DNA of 64,000 nt, from assembly GCF_014652575.1 (NCBI RefSeq), contig NZ_BMZB01000003.1, positions 186,001 to 250,000 on the forward strand, read 5' to 3'. The DNA is from Asticcacaulis endophyticus (GTDB lineage: Bacteria > Pseudomonadota > Alphaproteobacteria > Caulobacterales > Caulobacteraceae). The translations under genes and the position numbers were made by a program. How positions within the stretch are numbered: position 1 is the stretch's first letter; each line of letters starts with the position of its first letter. A model generated the notes under the pieces. It saw only the letters and a program-made list of their open reading frames with translations. It searched no databases and was not told the DNA's origin. This document shows positions 57,143-64,000 of the stretch, piece after piece.

Positions 57143-57409
57143 TTAAGACCGGCGGTATCCATCATCCTGATCCTGAGTGTTTAGGATTTCCTCGGCGCCA
57201 TCGACGTAGACGAGCAATTCTATATCGTCGTCTTCCGCGTCACCGGCCTCAACGCGATTAACAATAGCCGGGCCGCCATAACGTTCGCGAAATTCAGGGT
57301 CTGAGATTCGGTGATTTATGGCTGGCACCGCTGTAAAGCGAAAATCATCTGAAGCGTAAATTTCTTCGCCGGTATTTTTATCGAAGAAACGATGGCTGTA
57401 GGTGGTCAT
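57143..57409 (-). CDS. Small acidic protein of unknown function
   Basis: An 88-residue acidic protein starting MTTYSHRFFDKNTGEEIY and ending EEILNTQDQDDGYRRS, with no membrane helix and no family I recognise. GGGAG lies 6 bases before the ATG at 57409, a better start than the one 26 codons upstream. It converges on the GAF-VOC gene with a 2-base gap. Confidence 0.65.
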   Translation of the reverse strand: MTTYSHRFFDKNTGEEIYASDDFRFTAVPAINHRISDPEFRERYGGPAIVNRVEAGDAEDDDIELLVYVDGAEEILNTQDQDDGYRRS

Positions 57410-57510
57410 GGTCGTCTCCCGTGAAGGCTCTACAGAGCGTAGCTTACGCCATATTGTTTTGGGATGCGATGCGACGTGTGCGCACATAAAGAAAATGTGA
57501 GCCCTTAGAC

Positions 57511-57541
57511 ATAAGCCTGCGCGGGTATGGCGCAGGCTTAT
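57511..57541. terminator. Strong hairpin downstream of the EF-hand gene
   Basis: Perfect 12-base stem ATAAGCCTGCGC (57511-57522) / GCGCAGGCTTAT (57530-57541) with a 7-base loop, 12 bases after the stop of the minus-strand EF-hand gene. There is no good T run on either side, so it may be a transcript-end stabiliser or a weak terminator. Confidence 0.6.
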
Positions 57542-57552
57542 GCAGGCCAGAT

Positions 57553-58047
57553 TTACGGATTGACGAAATCGTCGCCTTTTTTGTCTTTCTTTTGTTCGGT
57601 TAGCAGCTCAACATCCTTAGCCGTTATGATGCCGCTCTTATCGGCATCATGGCGGTTAAACATGGCATGGCCTGAGACCTGATATTCCTCAAACGTCATG
57701 GCGGCATCTTTGTTGGTATCGAGTACGCCAAAGCGCACCTTGGCCTGACGCATTTGGCGCTGGTACTGCTCTTTTTTCTTTTCAGCGTCGGTGACGGATT
57801 CGAGTTGCTTATTCAGGCGGGCCTCGTATTCACCGACATATTCAGCTTCGGTCAGGCTTGCGTCCCCATTGGCGTCCATGCGCTTGAAGTGGTCGGCGCG
57901 TTCCACGTCGAACTCTGCCAGCGTGACCTGGCCGTCCTTATTGGTGTCCTGTTCTTCGATGAATATCGTCGTCTGATGCGAGGCGGCGAAGGCCTGTGAT
58001 CCGGCCGTCAAGACCATAAGGACGGCTAATCCGGTGAGAATTTTCAT
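57553..58047 (-). CDS. Secreted protein with four EF-hand motifs
   Basis: A 164-residue precursor with a signal peptide ending SQAFAAS. Four EF-hand loops follow: DTNKDGQVTLAE, DANGDASLTEAE, DTNKDAAMTFEE and DADKSGIITAKD. Loops 1 and 2 look fully competent for calcium; loop 3 lacks the central Gly and loop 4 ends in Asp instead of Glu. The tail is Lys/Asp rich. It follows the DUF4198 gene by 25 bases and so belongs to the Fur-box-linked locus. Its role in that locus is unknown. I used the ATG at 58047. Confidence 0.85.
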   Translation of the reverse strand: MKILTGLAVLMVLTAGSQAFAASHQTTIFIEEQDTNKDGQVTLAEFDVERADHFKRMDANGDASLTEAEYVGEYEARLNKQLESVTDAEKKKEQYQRQMRQAKVRFGVLDTNKDAAMTFEEYQVSGHAMFNRHDADKSGIITAKDVELLTEQKKDKKGDDFVNP

Positions 58048-58072
58048 AATATTATCCAATATTTATAGGGGC

Positions 58073-58876
58073 TTATTGCGGCAGAACTTCGAGGGTGAGT
58101 GTGGCGGTTTCCGATAGCCACAGATCGACCTTGGTCTGGCTTTGGCTTCTGACACGCACCTGAATCAGGTAGACGCCGGTTTTGGCGGGCGTGAAGGTGA
58201 CCTTGCCGTCAGCGCCGGTTTTCAGGTGCACGGGTGCGCTTTTCTGAGCTTCGTAGATTTCGCCGTCTCGAACGATTTCGATGTCTTCGTTGGCTACGGG
58301 TTTGCCGGAATTGAGCACCGCGAAGACAAAGGCTTCACGAGCATAGGCATCGTTGGGGGCGGTGATAGGCTGGATGGCCACACCGGTTTGCGGCTTCGCA
58401 TAGGCACCGGTCGTGGGCGCGCCCTTGGTGACATAGACATCGGCGCGGGTCAGGCTCTGGACATCGACGACCTTATCCCCCGCTTTCGGGGCTGAGGCCG
58501 GGCCTTCGCCAAAGACGACCTTGCCGTCCTTGATGGTGGCCTTGGCGACGCGCCCGGTACGTACCCCCGATGAGATACGGTAGGTGCCCTCAACAGGCAG
58601 GGCGGGCTCAAGCAGAACCGCATCTTTCAAGGTCGCCACCGGGGTCAGGGGCGTGGTCGCACCATCGGGGGCCGTGAGGTTGAAGGCGTCCGATTTCATG
58701 GCGACATCTGGCCTGATCTGGCCTTCTGCAAACGAAGCCTCGACGGTGACATGCTTTCGGGCCTTGTCAGGCGTGAAGTGGTTTGGGCGTAGATAGGGGG
58801 AATGAGCCAGGGCGGAACTGGCCATTAAGCCTATAAAAAGCAAGGGGCTGGCTTTGAGCCATAAGGGTTTTGACAT
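58073..58876 (-). CDS. DUF4198 family periplasmic protein
   Basis: A 267-residue precursor with a signal peptide ending SSALAHSPYL. DUF4198 proteins resemble the periplasmic components of nickel/cobalt uptake and often lie next to TonB-dependent receptors; Ig-like beta domains are likely, with the family start HSPYLRPNHFTPDKARKHVT and an ending KTGVYLIQVRVRSQSQTKVD. AAGGAA lies 6 bases before the ATG. It is divergent from the TonB-dependent receptor gene across 202 bases and is the first gene of a pair with the EF-hand gene. Metal specificity cannot be read from the sequence. Confidence 0.85.
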   Translation of the reverse strand: MSKPLWLKASPLLFIGLMASSALAHSPYLRPNHFTPDKARKHVTVEASFAEGQIRPDVAMKSDAFNLTAPDGATTPLTPVATLKDAVLLEPALPVEGTYRISSGVRTGRVAKATIKDGKVVFGEGPASAPKAGDKVVDVQSLTRADVYVTKGAPTTGAYAKPQTGVAIQPITAPNDAYAREAFVFAVLNSGKPVANEDIEIVRDGEIYEAQKSAPVHLKTGADGKVTFTPAKTGVYLIQVRVRSQSQTKVDLWLSETATLTLEVLPQ

Positions 58877-58936
58877 CAAGTTTCCTTTTCATAAGCGACG
58901 CTGAATAATTCGGGCGTGGCTGAATTATCACTTTCT

Positions 58937-58955
58937 ATTAATGAGAATCATTATT
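58937..58955. promoter_or_regulatory. Fur-box-like palindrome, DUF4198 side
   Basis: ATTAATGAGAATCATTATT matches the classical 19-base Fur box GATAATGATAATCATTATC at 15 positions. On the minus strand it lies between a possible -35 TTGCAA and a weak -10 TAATAG spaced by 17 bases, so bound Fur would block the DUF4198-EF-hand promoter. It is 61 bases before the DUF4198 start. Confidence 0.8.
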
Positions 58956-59005
58956 ATTTGCAAGTGGCTTGACAGGGGTGATTTGCACGCCTACCACGCC
59001 GTTAA

Positions 59006-59020
59006 TGCGAATTATTCGCA
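59006..59020. promoter_or_regulatory. Second Fur-like palindrome, receptor side
   Basis: TGCGAATTATTCGCA is palindromic except at its centre and has the GCGAAT-ATTCGC form I recall from Fur-type sites of Caulobacter and sphingomonads. It lies 59 bases before the TonB-dependent receptor start, downstream of a TTGACA at 58969-58974 that may be the -35 of the receptor promoter. Confidence 0.65.
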
Positions 59021-59078
59021 ATATTAATCTAATTTCTGTGACGTCACGTGGGGCGTCGATTTTCAAGGAGTATGGGGC

Positions 59079-61232
59079 ATGTCGAAGTTTTCAGGGCGCC
59101 GTGGGCCAAAGGGCTCACATGTATCGGTTTTGGGATTGGCGTTAGCGCTGGCGGCGGGGGCTCAGGTCGCAGCACCCGCAGCGTTGGCGCAGGATGCCGA
59201 TTCCAAAACCGATCTCTCCACCGAAGATAATGGCGCGGTCTCGCAACTGTCGCTGGGTAAGATTGTGGTCTCGACCGGCGTTGATAAGGTCGCTATCGAC
59301 ACGCCGCAATCGGTCACGACGCTTGATCAGGAAGACATCGACAATGCCCAGGCCTCGACCATAGGTGACTTGCTGGAAGGGATTCCGGGCGTGTCGGCTG
59401 TTGGCGGCGTCAGCGGTCTGGGGCAGGGCTTTAACATCCGCGGCATGGGCACCGGCGTGGCCGATTCCGACAGCCGTATCCTGATCAATGTCGATGGCGT
59501 CTCAAAGTTTTTCGAGCAATACCGGATGGGCGGCTTCTTCTCGGAGCCAGAGCTTTATAAGCGCGTCGAAGTGCTGCGCGGGCCGTCGTCTTCGACGCTT
59601 TACGGGGCGGGCGCTCTGGCGGGCGTAATCAATTTCCAGACCAAGGATGCCTCGGATTTCCTGCGCGGTGACGACCACCTGATGGTGCGCGTTAAGGGCA
59701 GCGGGGAGTCTAATGCCGATGCCCGCGCCGGATCGGTGATCATTGCCGGACGTCCGACCGATAACCTTGATTTGTTGCTCAGCCTGTCGTCGCGCGTCAG
59801 TGATGACTATACGGATGGCAACGGCGATGTGGTCGTCCCGTCCAAGGCTGAAGGCGATTCCGTGCTGGCCAAGGCGCGTTATTATGTGGGTGGCGACAAA
59901 GGCCACAGCGTGTGGGCGTCGGCCGAAAACTGGCAGAACGATTCCTATCAGGTCTATGATCAGGCCGAAGCCTTTGCCACCACGCCGGTGCGCCGTAAGA
60001 CTGTCAATGAGAGCTATATCATTGGTTACGACAACGCCTTTGACGGCAATGACTGGCTGGATGTGAAGGCGCAATTGGCCTATTCCAACATGCAGGTCGA
60101 CCAGACTGAAAATGCCGGTTTCAGCCCCAATGGCGTCGGATACAACTCGTCCTACGTCTATAAAACCGTGCAGGGGCGGCTGGAAAACACCTCGACCTTG
60201 ACCTTCGGGCCGGACTGGAACGCCTTTGTGACGACGGGCCTGCAAACCTATAAGCAGGAACGCCGCAATCCGCGCTACCGACAGGACGGCAGCTACATCA
60301 ATCCGGGCGCCACCACCCACCCGGAAGGCGACCTGACCCGCTACAGCGCCTTCATTCAGGGTGAGTTTATCTGGAAAGAAAAACTGACCATCATCCCCGG
60401 CGTGCGCGTGGACCGCGTTAAGCTGGAGTCGGATTACCTGATCGCCACCCAGTCAAAACCGGAAACTGTAGAAAATACGGGAGTGTCCCCGAAGATTGCT
60501 GTGCTCTACAGTCTCAACGATAATTTCAATCTTTTCGGGTCGGTGTCGCGCACCGTGCGTATGCCCGTGCTGGATGAGATTTATTCGGCTACGGGCACAA
60601 CCTCTCAGATGGCGAATCTCAATCTGGATAATGAAGAGTCGGATAATATCGAGATCGGTGGTGCATTGGCTTTCAGCAGCTTATTTACCGATCGCGATAA
60701 GCTTCACGCCAAGCTCACGGTTTTCCGAAACGACGTGGATAATCTCATCGCCCGCGAATCCGGTGGGGCATATTATTTCCGCAACTTCGGCAAGGCGCGC
60801 TTTGAAGGTGTTGAGCTTGAAGCCGAATATGCCACCCGCCGGTTCTTCACCCGTGCCGCTCTATCGCTAGTGGATGGTGAAGACCTTAGTCGTGCCAAAG
60901 CGATCCGCCTGAACACCGTTCCCGCCGATGAACTGACGCTCAATGCCGGTTATGTCATTCCCTCGTGGAACCTGACACTGGGCTGGCGCGGTGAGTTCGC
61001 CAAAGAAGCCTACAAATATAATGCCACCACCGGCGCGGTCACTGACACAACCGACGACTACAATATCCACAGTCTCTATGCCGTCTGGAAGCCGCAGGGC
61101 GAAGCGGTTCTGCGCGGGGTCGATGTGCGCTTGAGCGTCGATAATGTGGGGGATGAATATTTCCAACGGCATCTATCCTCCCTGCCCGCGGAAGGCCGAA
61201 CTGTGAAGCTTAGCGTCGGCAAGACATTCTAA
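59079..61232 (+). CDS. TonB-dependent outer-membrane receptor
   Basis: A 717-residue receptor that imports a metal complex or heme through the outer membrane. It has a long signal peptide ending AALAQD, a likely TonB box around GKIVVST (near residue 61), the plug domain with TIGDLLEGIPGVSAVGG, RILINVDGV and VEVLRGPSSSTLYGAGALAG, and a 22-strand barrel ending TVKLSVGKTF with a terminal Phe. The plug and barrel look closest to the hemoglobin/heme/lactoferrin receptor group, but the ligand is not proven. The Fur-like sites upstream fit iron control. tonB follows after 6 bases. Confidence 0.93.
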   Translation: MSKFSGRRGPKGSHVSVLGLALALAAGAQVAAPAALAQDADSKTDLSTEDNGAVSQLSLGKIVVSTGVDKVAIDTPQSVTTLDQEDIDNAQASTIGDLLEGIPGVSAVGGVSGLGQGFNIRGMGTGVADSDSRILINVDGVSKFFEQYRMGGFFSEPELYKRVEVLRGPSSSTLYGAGALAGVINFQTKDASDFLRGDDHLMVRVKGSGESNADARAGSVIIAGRPTDNLDLLLSLSSRVSDDYTDGNGDVVVPSKAEGDSVLAKARYYVGGDKGHSVWASAENWQNDSYQVYDQAEAFATTPVRRKTVNESYIIGYDNAFDGNDWLDVKAQLAYSNMQVDQTENAGFSPNGVGYNSSYVYKTVQGRLENTSTLTFGPDWNAFVTTGLQTYKQERRNPRYRQDGSYINPGATTHPEGDLTRYSAFIQGEFIWKEKLTIIPGVRVDRVKLESDYLIATQSKPETVENTGVSPKIAVLYSLNDNFNLFGSVSRTVRMPVLDEIYSATGTTSQMANLNLDNEESDNIEIGGALAFSSLFTDRDKLHAKLTVFRNDVDNLIARESGGAYYFRNFGKARFEGVELEAEYATRRFFTRAALSLVDGEDLSRAKAIRLNTVPADELTLNAGYVIPSWNLTLGWRGEFAKEAYKYNATTGAVTDTTDDYNIHSLYAVWKPQGEAVLRGVDVRLSVDNVGDEYFQRHLSSLPAEGRTVKLSVGKTF

Positions 61233-61238
61233 TCCTCA

Positions 61239-61982
61239 ATGTCTGCGTCGATAAGAACTCGTGTTTTGTCAGCCGGAGCCTCCGTTCTAATGAACGGAGG
61301 CTTACTCGCTATGGCGCTTTGGTTGTCACCAAAGCCTGATCTGACGGTGTTGGATGACGGCGGAATAACTATCACTATGGTTGCCCCTGAATCTGATGTG
61401 ACTGATGCTGCAGAGGGGGCGTACGCGGCTGATGATAGAGCAACCGAAGCCCCGCCTGAAGACATCGCCAAGACTGCCCCTTCGCCAAACTCAGTTGCGC
61501 CGGTTTCAATCAAATCAGCCCCCTTGGATATGGCCAGCGGACCTGACGTCGGTGCAACTTCATTGAACGATGATGGTCCGGTTAAAGCGCCTGAGCAGAC
61601 TTCAGGAAATCAGGTAGCCCCGACATATGTGACAACAAGTCAGCCAGCAGCATCGAGCACCCAGCCTGCCGTAGCCAGTTCAGGACGTAGCCACACCAAG
61701 TCCTACCTGGCGCAGGTGCGGACCTGGATTGAGAGCCATAAAACCTATCCGCGCGGTGCCAAACGTCTGCGTCAGGAGGGGAGTGTCACCATCAGCTTCT
61801 CCCTTGATCGACAGGGACGTGTCTTGTCGAGCCGTGTGGTAAAATCGTCCGGGATTGCAGCCTTTGATCGTGAAGCCTTGGATGTACTAAAGCGCGCGGA
61901 GCCCATGCCCAAACCCCCAAAAGACGTCAAGGGTGATGTACTCGAAATGACAACTGAGCTTGAGTTCAGTCTTCAAAATTGA
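61239..61982 (+). CDS. tonB: TonB energy transducer
   Basis: A 247-residue TonB-type protein: a short N-terminal cytoplasmic part, one helix (about 12-30), a long Ser/Ala/Pro/Thr linker with little of the classical Glu-Pro/Lys-Pro repeat, and a C-terminal TonB domain (about 155-247) with KTYPRGAKRLRQEGSVTISF and GIAAFDREALDVLKRAEPMP. It spans the periplasm to drive the receptor encoded just upstream. No exbB or exbD is in the window, so it relies on a shared motor. Confidence 0.92.
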   Translation: MSASIRTRVLSAGASVLMNGGLLAMALWLSPKPDLTVLDDGGITITMVAPESDVTDAAEGAYAADDRATEAPPEDIAKTAPSPNSVAPVSIKSAPLDMASGPDVGATSLNDDGPVKAPEQTSGNQVAPTYVTTSQPAASSTQPAVASSGRSHTKSYLAQVRTWIESHKTYPRGAKRLRQEGSVTISFSLDRQGRVLSSRVVKSSGIAAFDREALDVLKRAEPMPKPPKDVKGDVLEMTTELEFSLQN

Positions 61983-61992
61983 CCAAGTAAAA

Positions 61993-62068
61993 TGGTGCCG
62001 GTTGCAGGAATCGAACCCGCGACCTTCGGTTTACAAAACCGCTGCTCTACCAGCTGAGCTAAACCGGC
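61993..62068 (-). tRNA. tRNA-Thr, anticodon TGT
   Basis: On the minus strand: acceptor stem GCCGGTT/AACCGGC (7 perfect pairs), D arm TAGCTCAGCTGGTAGAGC, anticodon loop TTTGTAA giving anticodon TGT, T arm GCGGGTTCGATTCCTGC, discriminator A and an encoded CCA. The anticodon stem has four good pairs, with position 27-43 a G-A mismatch. It lies opposed to tonB and metG, alone. Decodes ACA and, depending on modification, other ACN codons. Confidence 0.95.
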
Positions 62069-62244
62069 ACACAGAGCGATACGCAATAGCGTATGAGGTG
62101 GCCCTTATGCCTATCACTCTTCACAAAGGCAACGGCTTCGGGAGGAAATATCCCACTTTTTTGTTTAAAACCGTATCATATCTATGTTTTGTCGCTTGAA
62201 ATGCGATATGAGGGGCCTCTGTCTATAGGAAGCTCATCTGCGCC

Positions 62245-63960
62245 ATGTCACGTATCCTCATTACCTCAGCCTTGCCTTACATTAATGGCATCAAACACCT
62301 CGGCAATCTGGCCGGGTCTATGTTGCCGGCTGATGTCTATGCGCGGTTTAAGCGTGCTCAAGGTCATGAGGTGCTTTATATTTGCGCGACCGATGAGCAT
62401 GGGACGCCGGCTGAACTCGCCGCGGCTAAGGCGGGACAGGATGTTAAGACCTATTGCGATGAGCAGCACCTGATCCAGAAAAACGCCGGTGAAGCGTTTG
62501 GCCTGTCCTATGACTGGTTCGGACGGTCATCTTCGCCGGAAAACCGGGCGCTTACGCAGATGTTTTGCGATGCGCTGGATGAAAACGGCCTGATCGAAGA
62601 ACGCACCGACAAGATGGTGTACTCCATCGATGACGGCCGTTTTTTGCCGGATCGTTATGTCGAAGGGACTTGCCCGCACTGTAAATTTGAGAAGGCGCGG
62701 GGCGATCAATGCGATAATTGCGGTCGCCTGCTGGACCCAACTGACCTGATTGATCCCTATTCGGCGGTGTCTGGTTCGCGTAACTTGGAAGTGCGTGATA
62801 CCAAACACCTTTATCTGCTGCAAACTAAGGTCGAGCTGCAACTGCGGGCCTGGATTGACTCCAAGTCCGCCTGGCCGCAACTGGCTAAGTCGATCGCCAA
62901 TAAGCATCTGGAAGAAGGGCTGATCGACCGGGGGATTACACGCGATCTGAAATGGGGCGTGCCGGTTGCCAAAAATGGCAAACCCAGAGAGGGCTTTGAA
63001 AACAAGGTCTTCTATGTCTGGTTTGATGCGCCGATTGAGTATATTGGCGCCACTCAGGAATATTTTAATGCCCGAAACGAGCCAGAGGGGTGGCAAAAGT
63101 GGTGGCGGCTGGATCAAGGGGCGGACGATGTCAGCTATATCCAGTTCATGGGCAAGGACAATGTCGCTTTCCACACCGTAAGTTTTCCTGCCACGGTTAT
63201 TGGATCAGGGCAGCCGTGGAAAATGGTCGATACCCTAAAAGCCTTTAACTGGCTGAACTGGTATGGCGGGAAGTTCTCGACCTCAATGAACCGGGGCGTG
63301 TTCATGGATCAGGCGCTGGAGATTCTACCCGCTGATTACTGGCGCTGGTATTTGATTGCGAATTCCCCGGAAGGCTCGGATTCATCGTTCACCTGGGATC
63401 AGTTTCAGAACACGATCAACAAAGATTTAGCGGATGTCTTGGGTAATTTCGTCAACCGGATTGTCAAATTCACGGAGTCGAAATTTGGCGGCACGGTGCC
63501 AGAAGGTGGTGCGGTGGGCCCGCTGGAAGAGAAGCTTTATGCCGATCTGGCGGCACTTTTAATCGAAGCGACCGAAGCGTTCGATGCGATGGAAATGCGC
63601 AAAGCCGCGCAGACCGTGCGCCGGATCTGGGTTCTGGGCAATGAGTACCTGCAAGAAGCCGCACCCTGGACCGCGTTTAAAACCGATGCAGATCGGGCCG
63701 CCGTCATTGTACGTCACGGCCTGAATCTGGTGCGCCTGTATGCGGTACTGGCCCAGCCCTTGATACCCTTTGCGGCGCAATCGATCGCGGATAGTGTCAG
63801 TGTGACCTTGCCGCTGGGCTGGCCGTCAACCGATGCCAAATCGGAATTGTCGAAACTGCCTTTAGGGGCGCCGGTAAAATCCGGTGAGGTTCTGTTCAAA
63901 AAAATTGAGGACGAACAGGTGGCCGAATGGGCGGAGCGGTTTGGCGGGAATGAAGGGTAG
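62245..63960 (+). CDS. metG: Methionyl-tRNA synthetase
   Basis: Class I synthetase charging elongator and initiator tRNA-Met. It has 571 residues: the HIGH motif as HLGN within [16 protein letters not shown] near residue 20, a CPHC-X10-CDNC zinc knuckle near residue 145, the [12 protein letters not shown] signature, and KFSTSMNRG as the KMSKS equivalent near 350, followed by the helical anticodon-binding domain. It stops without the C-terminal tRNA-binding extension seen in E. coli MetG. No RNA structure is seen in its 175-base upstream region beyond the tRNA. Confidence 0.97.
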   Translation: MSRILITSALPYINGIKHLGNLAGSMLPADVYARFKRAQGHEVLYICATDEHGTPAELAAAKAGQDVKTYCDEQHLIQKNAGEAFGLSYDWFGRSSSPENRALTQMFCDALDENGLIEERTDKMVYSIDDGRFLPDRYVEGTCPHCKFEKARGDQCDNCGRLLDPTDLIDPYSAVSGSRNLEVRDTKHLYLLQTKVELQLRAWIDSKSAWPQLAKSIANKHLEEGLIDRGITRDLKWGVPVAKNGKPREGFENKVFYVWFDAPIEYIGATQEYFNARNEPEGWQKWWRLDQGADDVSYIQFMGKDNVAFHTVSFPATVIGSGQPWKMVDTLKAFNWLNWYGGKFSTSMNRGVFMDQALEILPADYWRWYLIANSPEGSDSSFTWDQFQNTINKDLADVLGNFVNRIVKFTESKFGGTVPEGGAVGPLEEKLYADLAALLIEATEAFDAMEMRKAAQTVRRIWVLGNEYLQEAAPWTAFKTDADRAAVIVRHGLNLVRLYAVLAQPLIPFAAQSIADSVSVTLPLGWPSTDAKSELSKLPLGAPVKSGEVLFKKIEDEQVAEWAERFGGNEG

Positions 63961-63985
63961 GTTTGCTTAGTTAAAGGTTGCTGCG

Positions 63986-64000
63986 ATGACGCAAATCACT
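63986..64000 (+). CDS. Possible start of a further gene, cut by the window edge
   Basis: An ATG at 63986 (MTQIT so far) preceded by AAGG about 9 bases upstream, 26 bases after metG. Only five codons are visible, so the product cannot be judged. Confidence 0.3.

Noticed and set aside
59502-60320. 272-codon minus-strand frame opposite the TonB-dependent receptor
   Set aside because: A shadow of the receptor gene; no ribosome site or protein family.
62527-63174. 215-codon minus-strand frame opposite metG
   Set aside because: Lies wholly inside metG, whose motifs are unambiguous.

Overview
The window is chromosomal core sequence of an alphaproteobacterium, most likely Caulobacterales. A moderate-GC Asticcacaulis-like genome is my best guess, inferred from gene order and protein flavour and not from any database match. 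Pointers are the tldD / coxB-coxA-ctaB-ctaF-ctaG-coxC-DUF983-SURF1 cluster, the DUF2842 and DUF1467 small membrane proteins, a prolyl-tRNA synthetase of the short type, LpxI instead of LpxH, and a 29-codon gene between lolD and dnaE that resembles the SOS division inhibitor SidA of Caulobacter. I see no insertion sequence, prophage, CRISPR array, rRNA or origin.

Layout. 1-9.5 kb: a truncated tldD, then the aa3-type cytochrome c oxidase operon with its heme and copper assembly factors and an M16 peptidase. 9.5-14 kb: algH, a Prx5 peroxiredoxin, two small membrane proteins, heme A synthase ctaA and a secreted PhoX-like protein. 14.2-18 kb: rplM-rpsI, argC, DUF1467, proS. 18-23.7 kb: lolC-lolD, the SidA-like small ORF with LexA-like sites, dnaE. 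23.8-38.9 kb: a long envelope and translation run, rpsB-tsf-pyrH-frr-uppS-cdsA-dxr-rseP-bamA-skp-lpxD-fabZ-lpxA-lpxI-lpxB, in which translation factors, isoprenoid/phospholipid synthesis, outer-membrane assembly and lipid A synthesis lie in tightly spaced or overlapping order.

38.9-57.5 kb is more accessory: acyltransferase 3, GNAT enzyme, S9 oligopeptidase, trypsin-like protease, acyl-CoA dehydrogenase, a cytochrome b561-YceI fusion, tsaC/Sua5, yaaA, two tandem receiver-receiver regulators, a GlcD-type FAD dehydrogenase next to the short tail of a lost paralogue, Nudix, an SPFH-NfeD pair, a putative outer-membrane protein, a lipoprotein cytochrome c and a GAF-VOC fusion.

57.5-62 kb is a divergent locus (EF-hand protein and DUF4198 protein on one side, TonB-dependent receptor and its own TonB on the other) whose shared intergenic region carries two Fur-like palindromes, so it reads as a metal-responsive uptake module. 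The window closes with tRNA-Thr(TGT) and metG.

Most of the window is ordinary. The most interesting items are the SidA-like 29-residue ORF, the Fur-like divergent module, the two domain fusions, the duplicated REC-REC proteins and the residual C-terminal tail of a deleted dehydrogenase copy.
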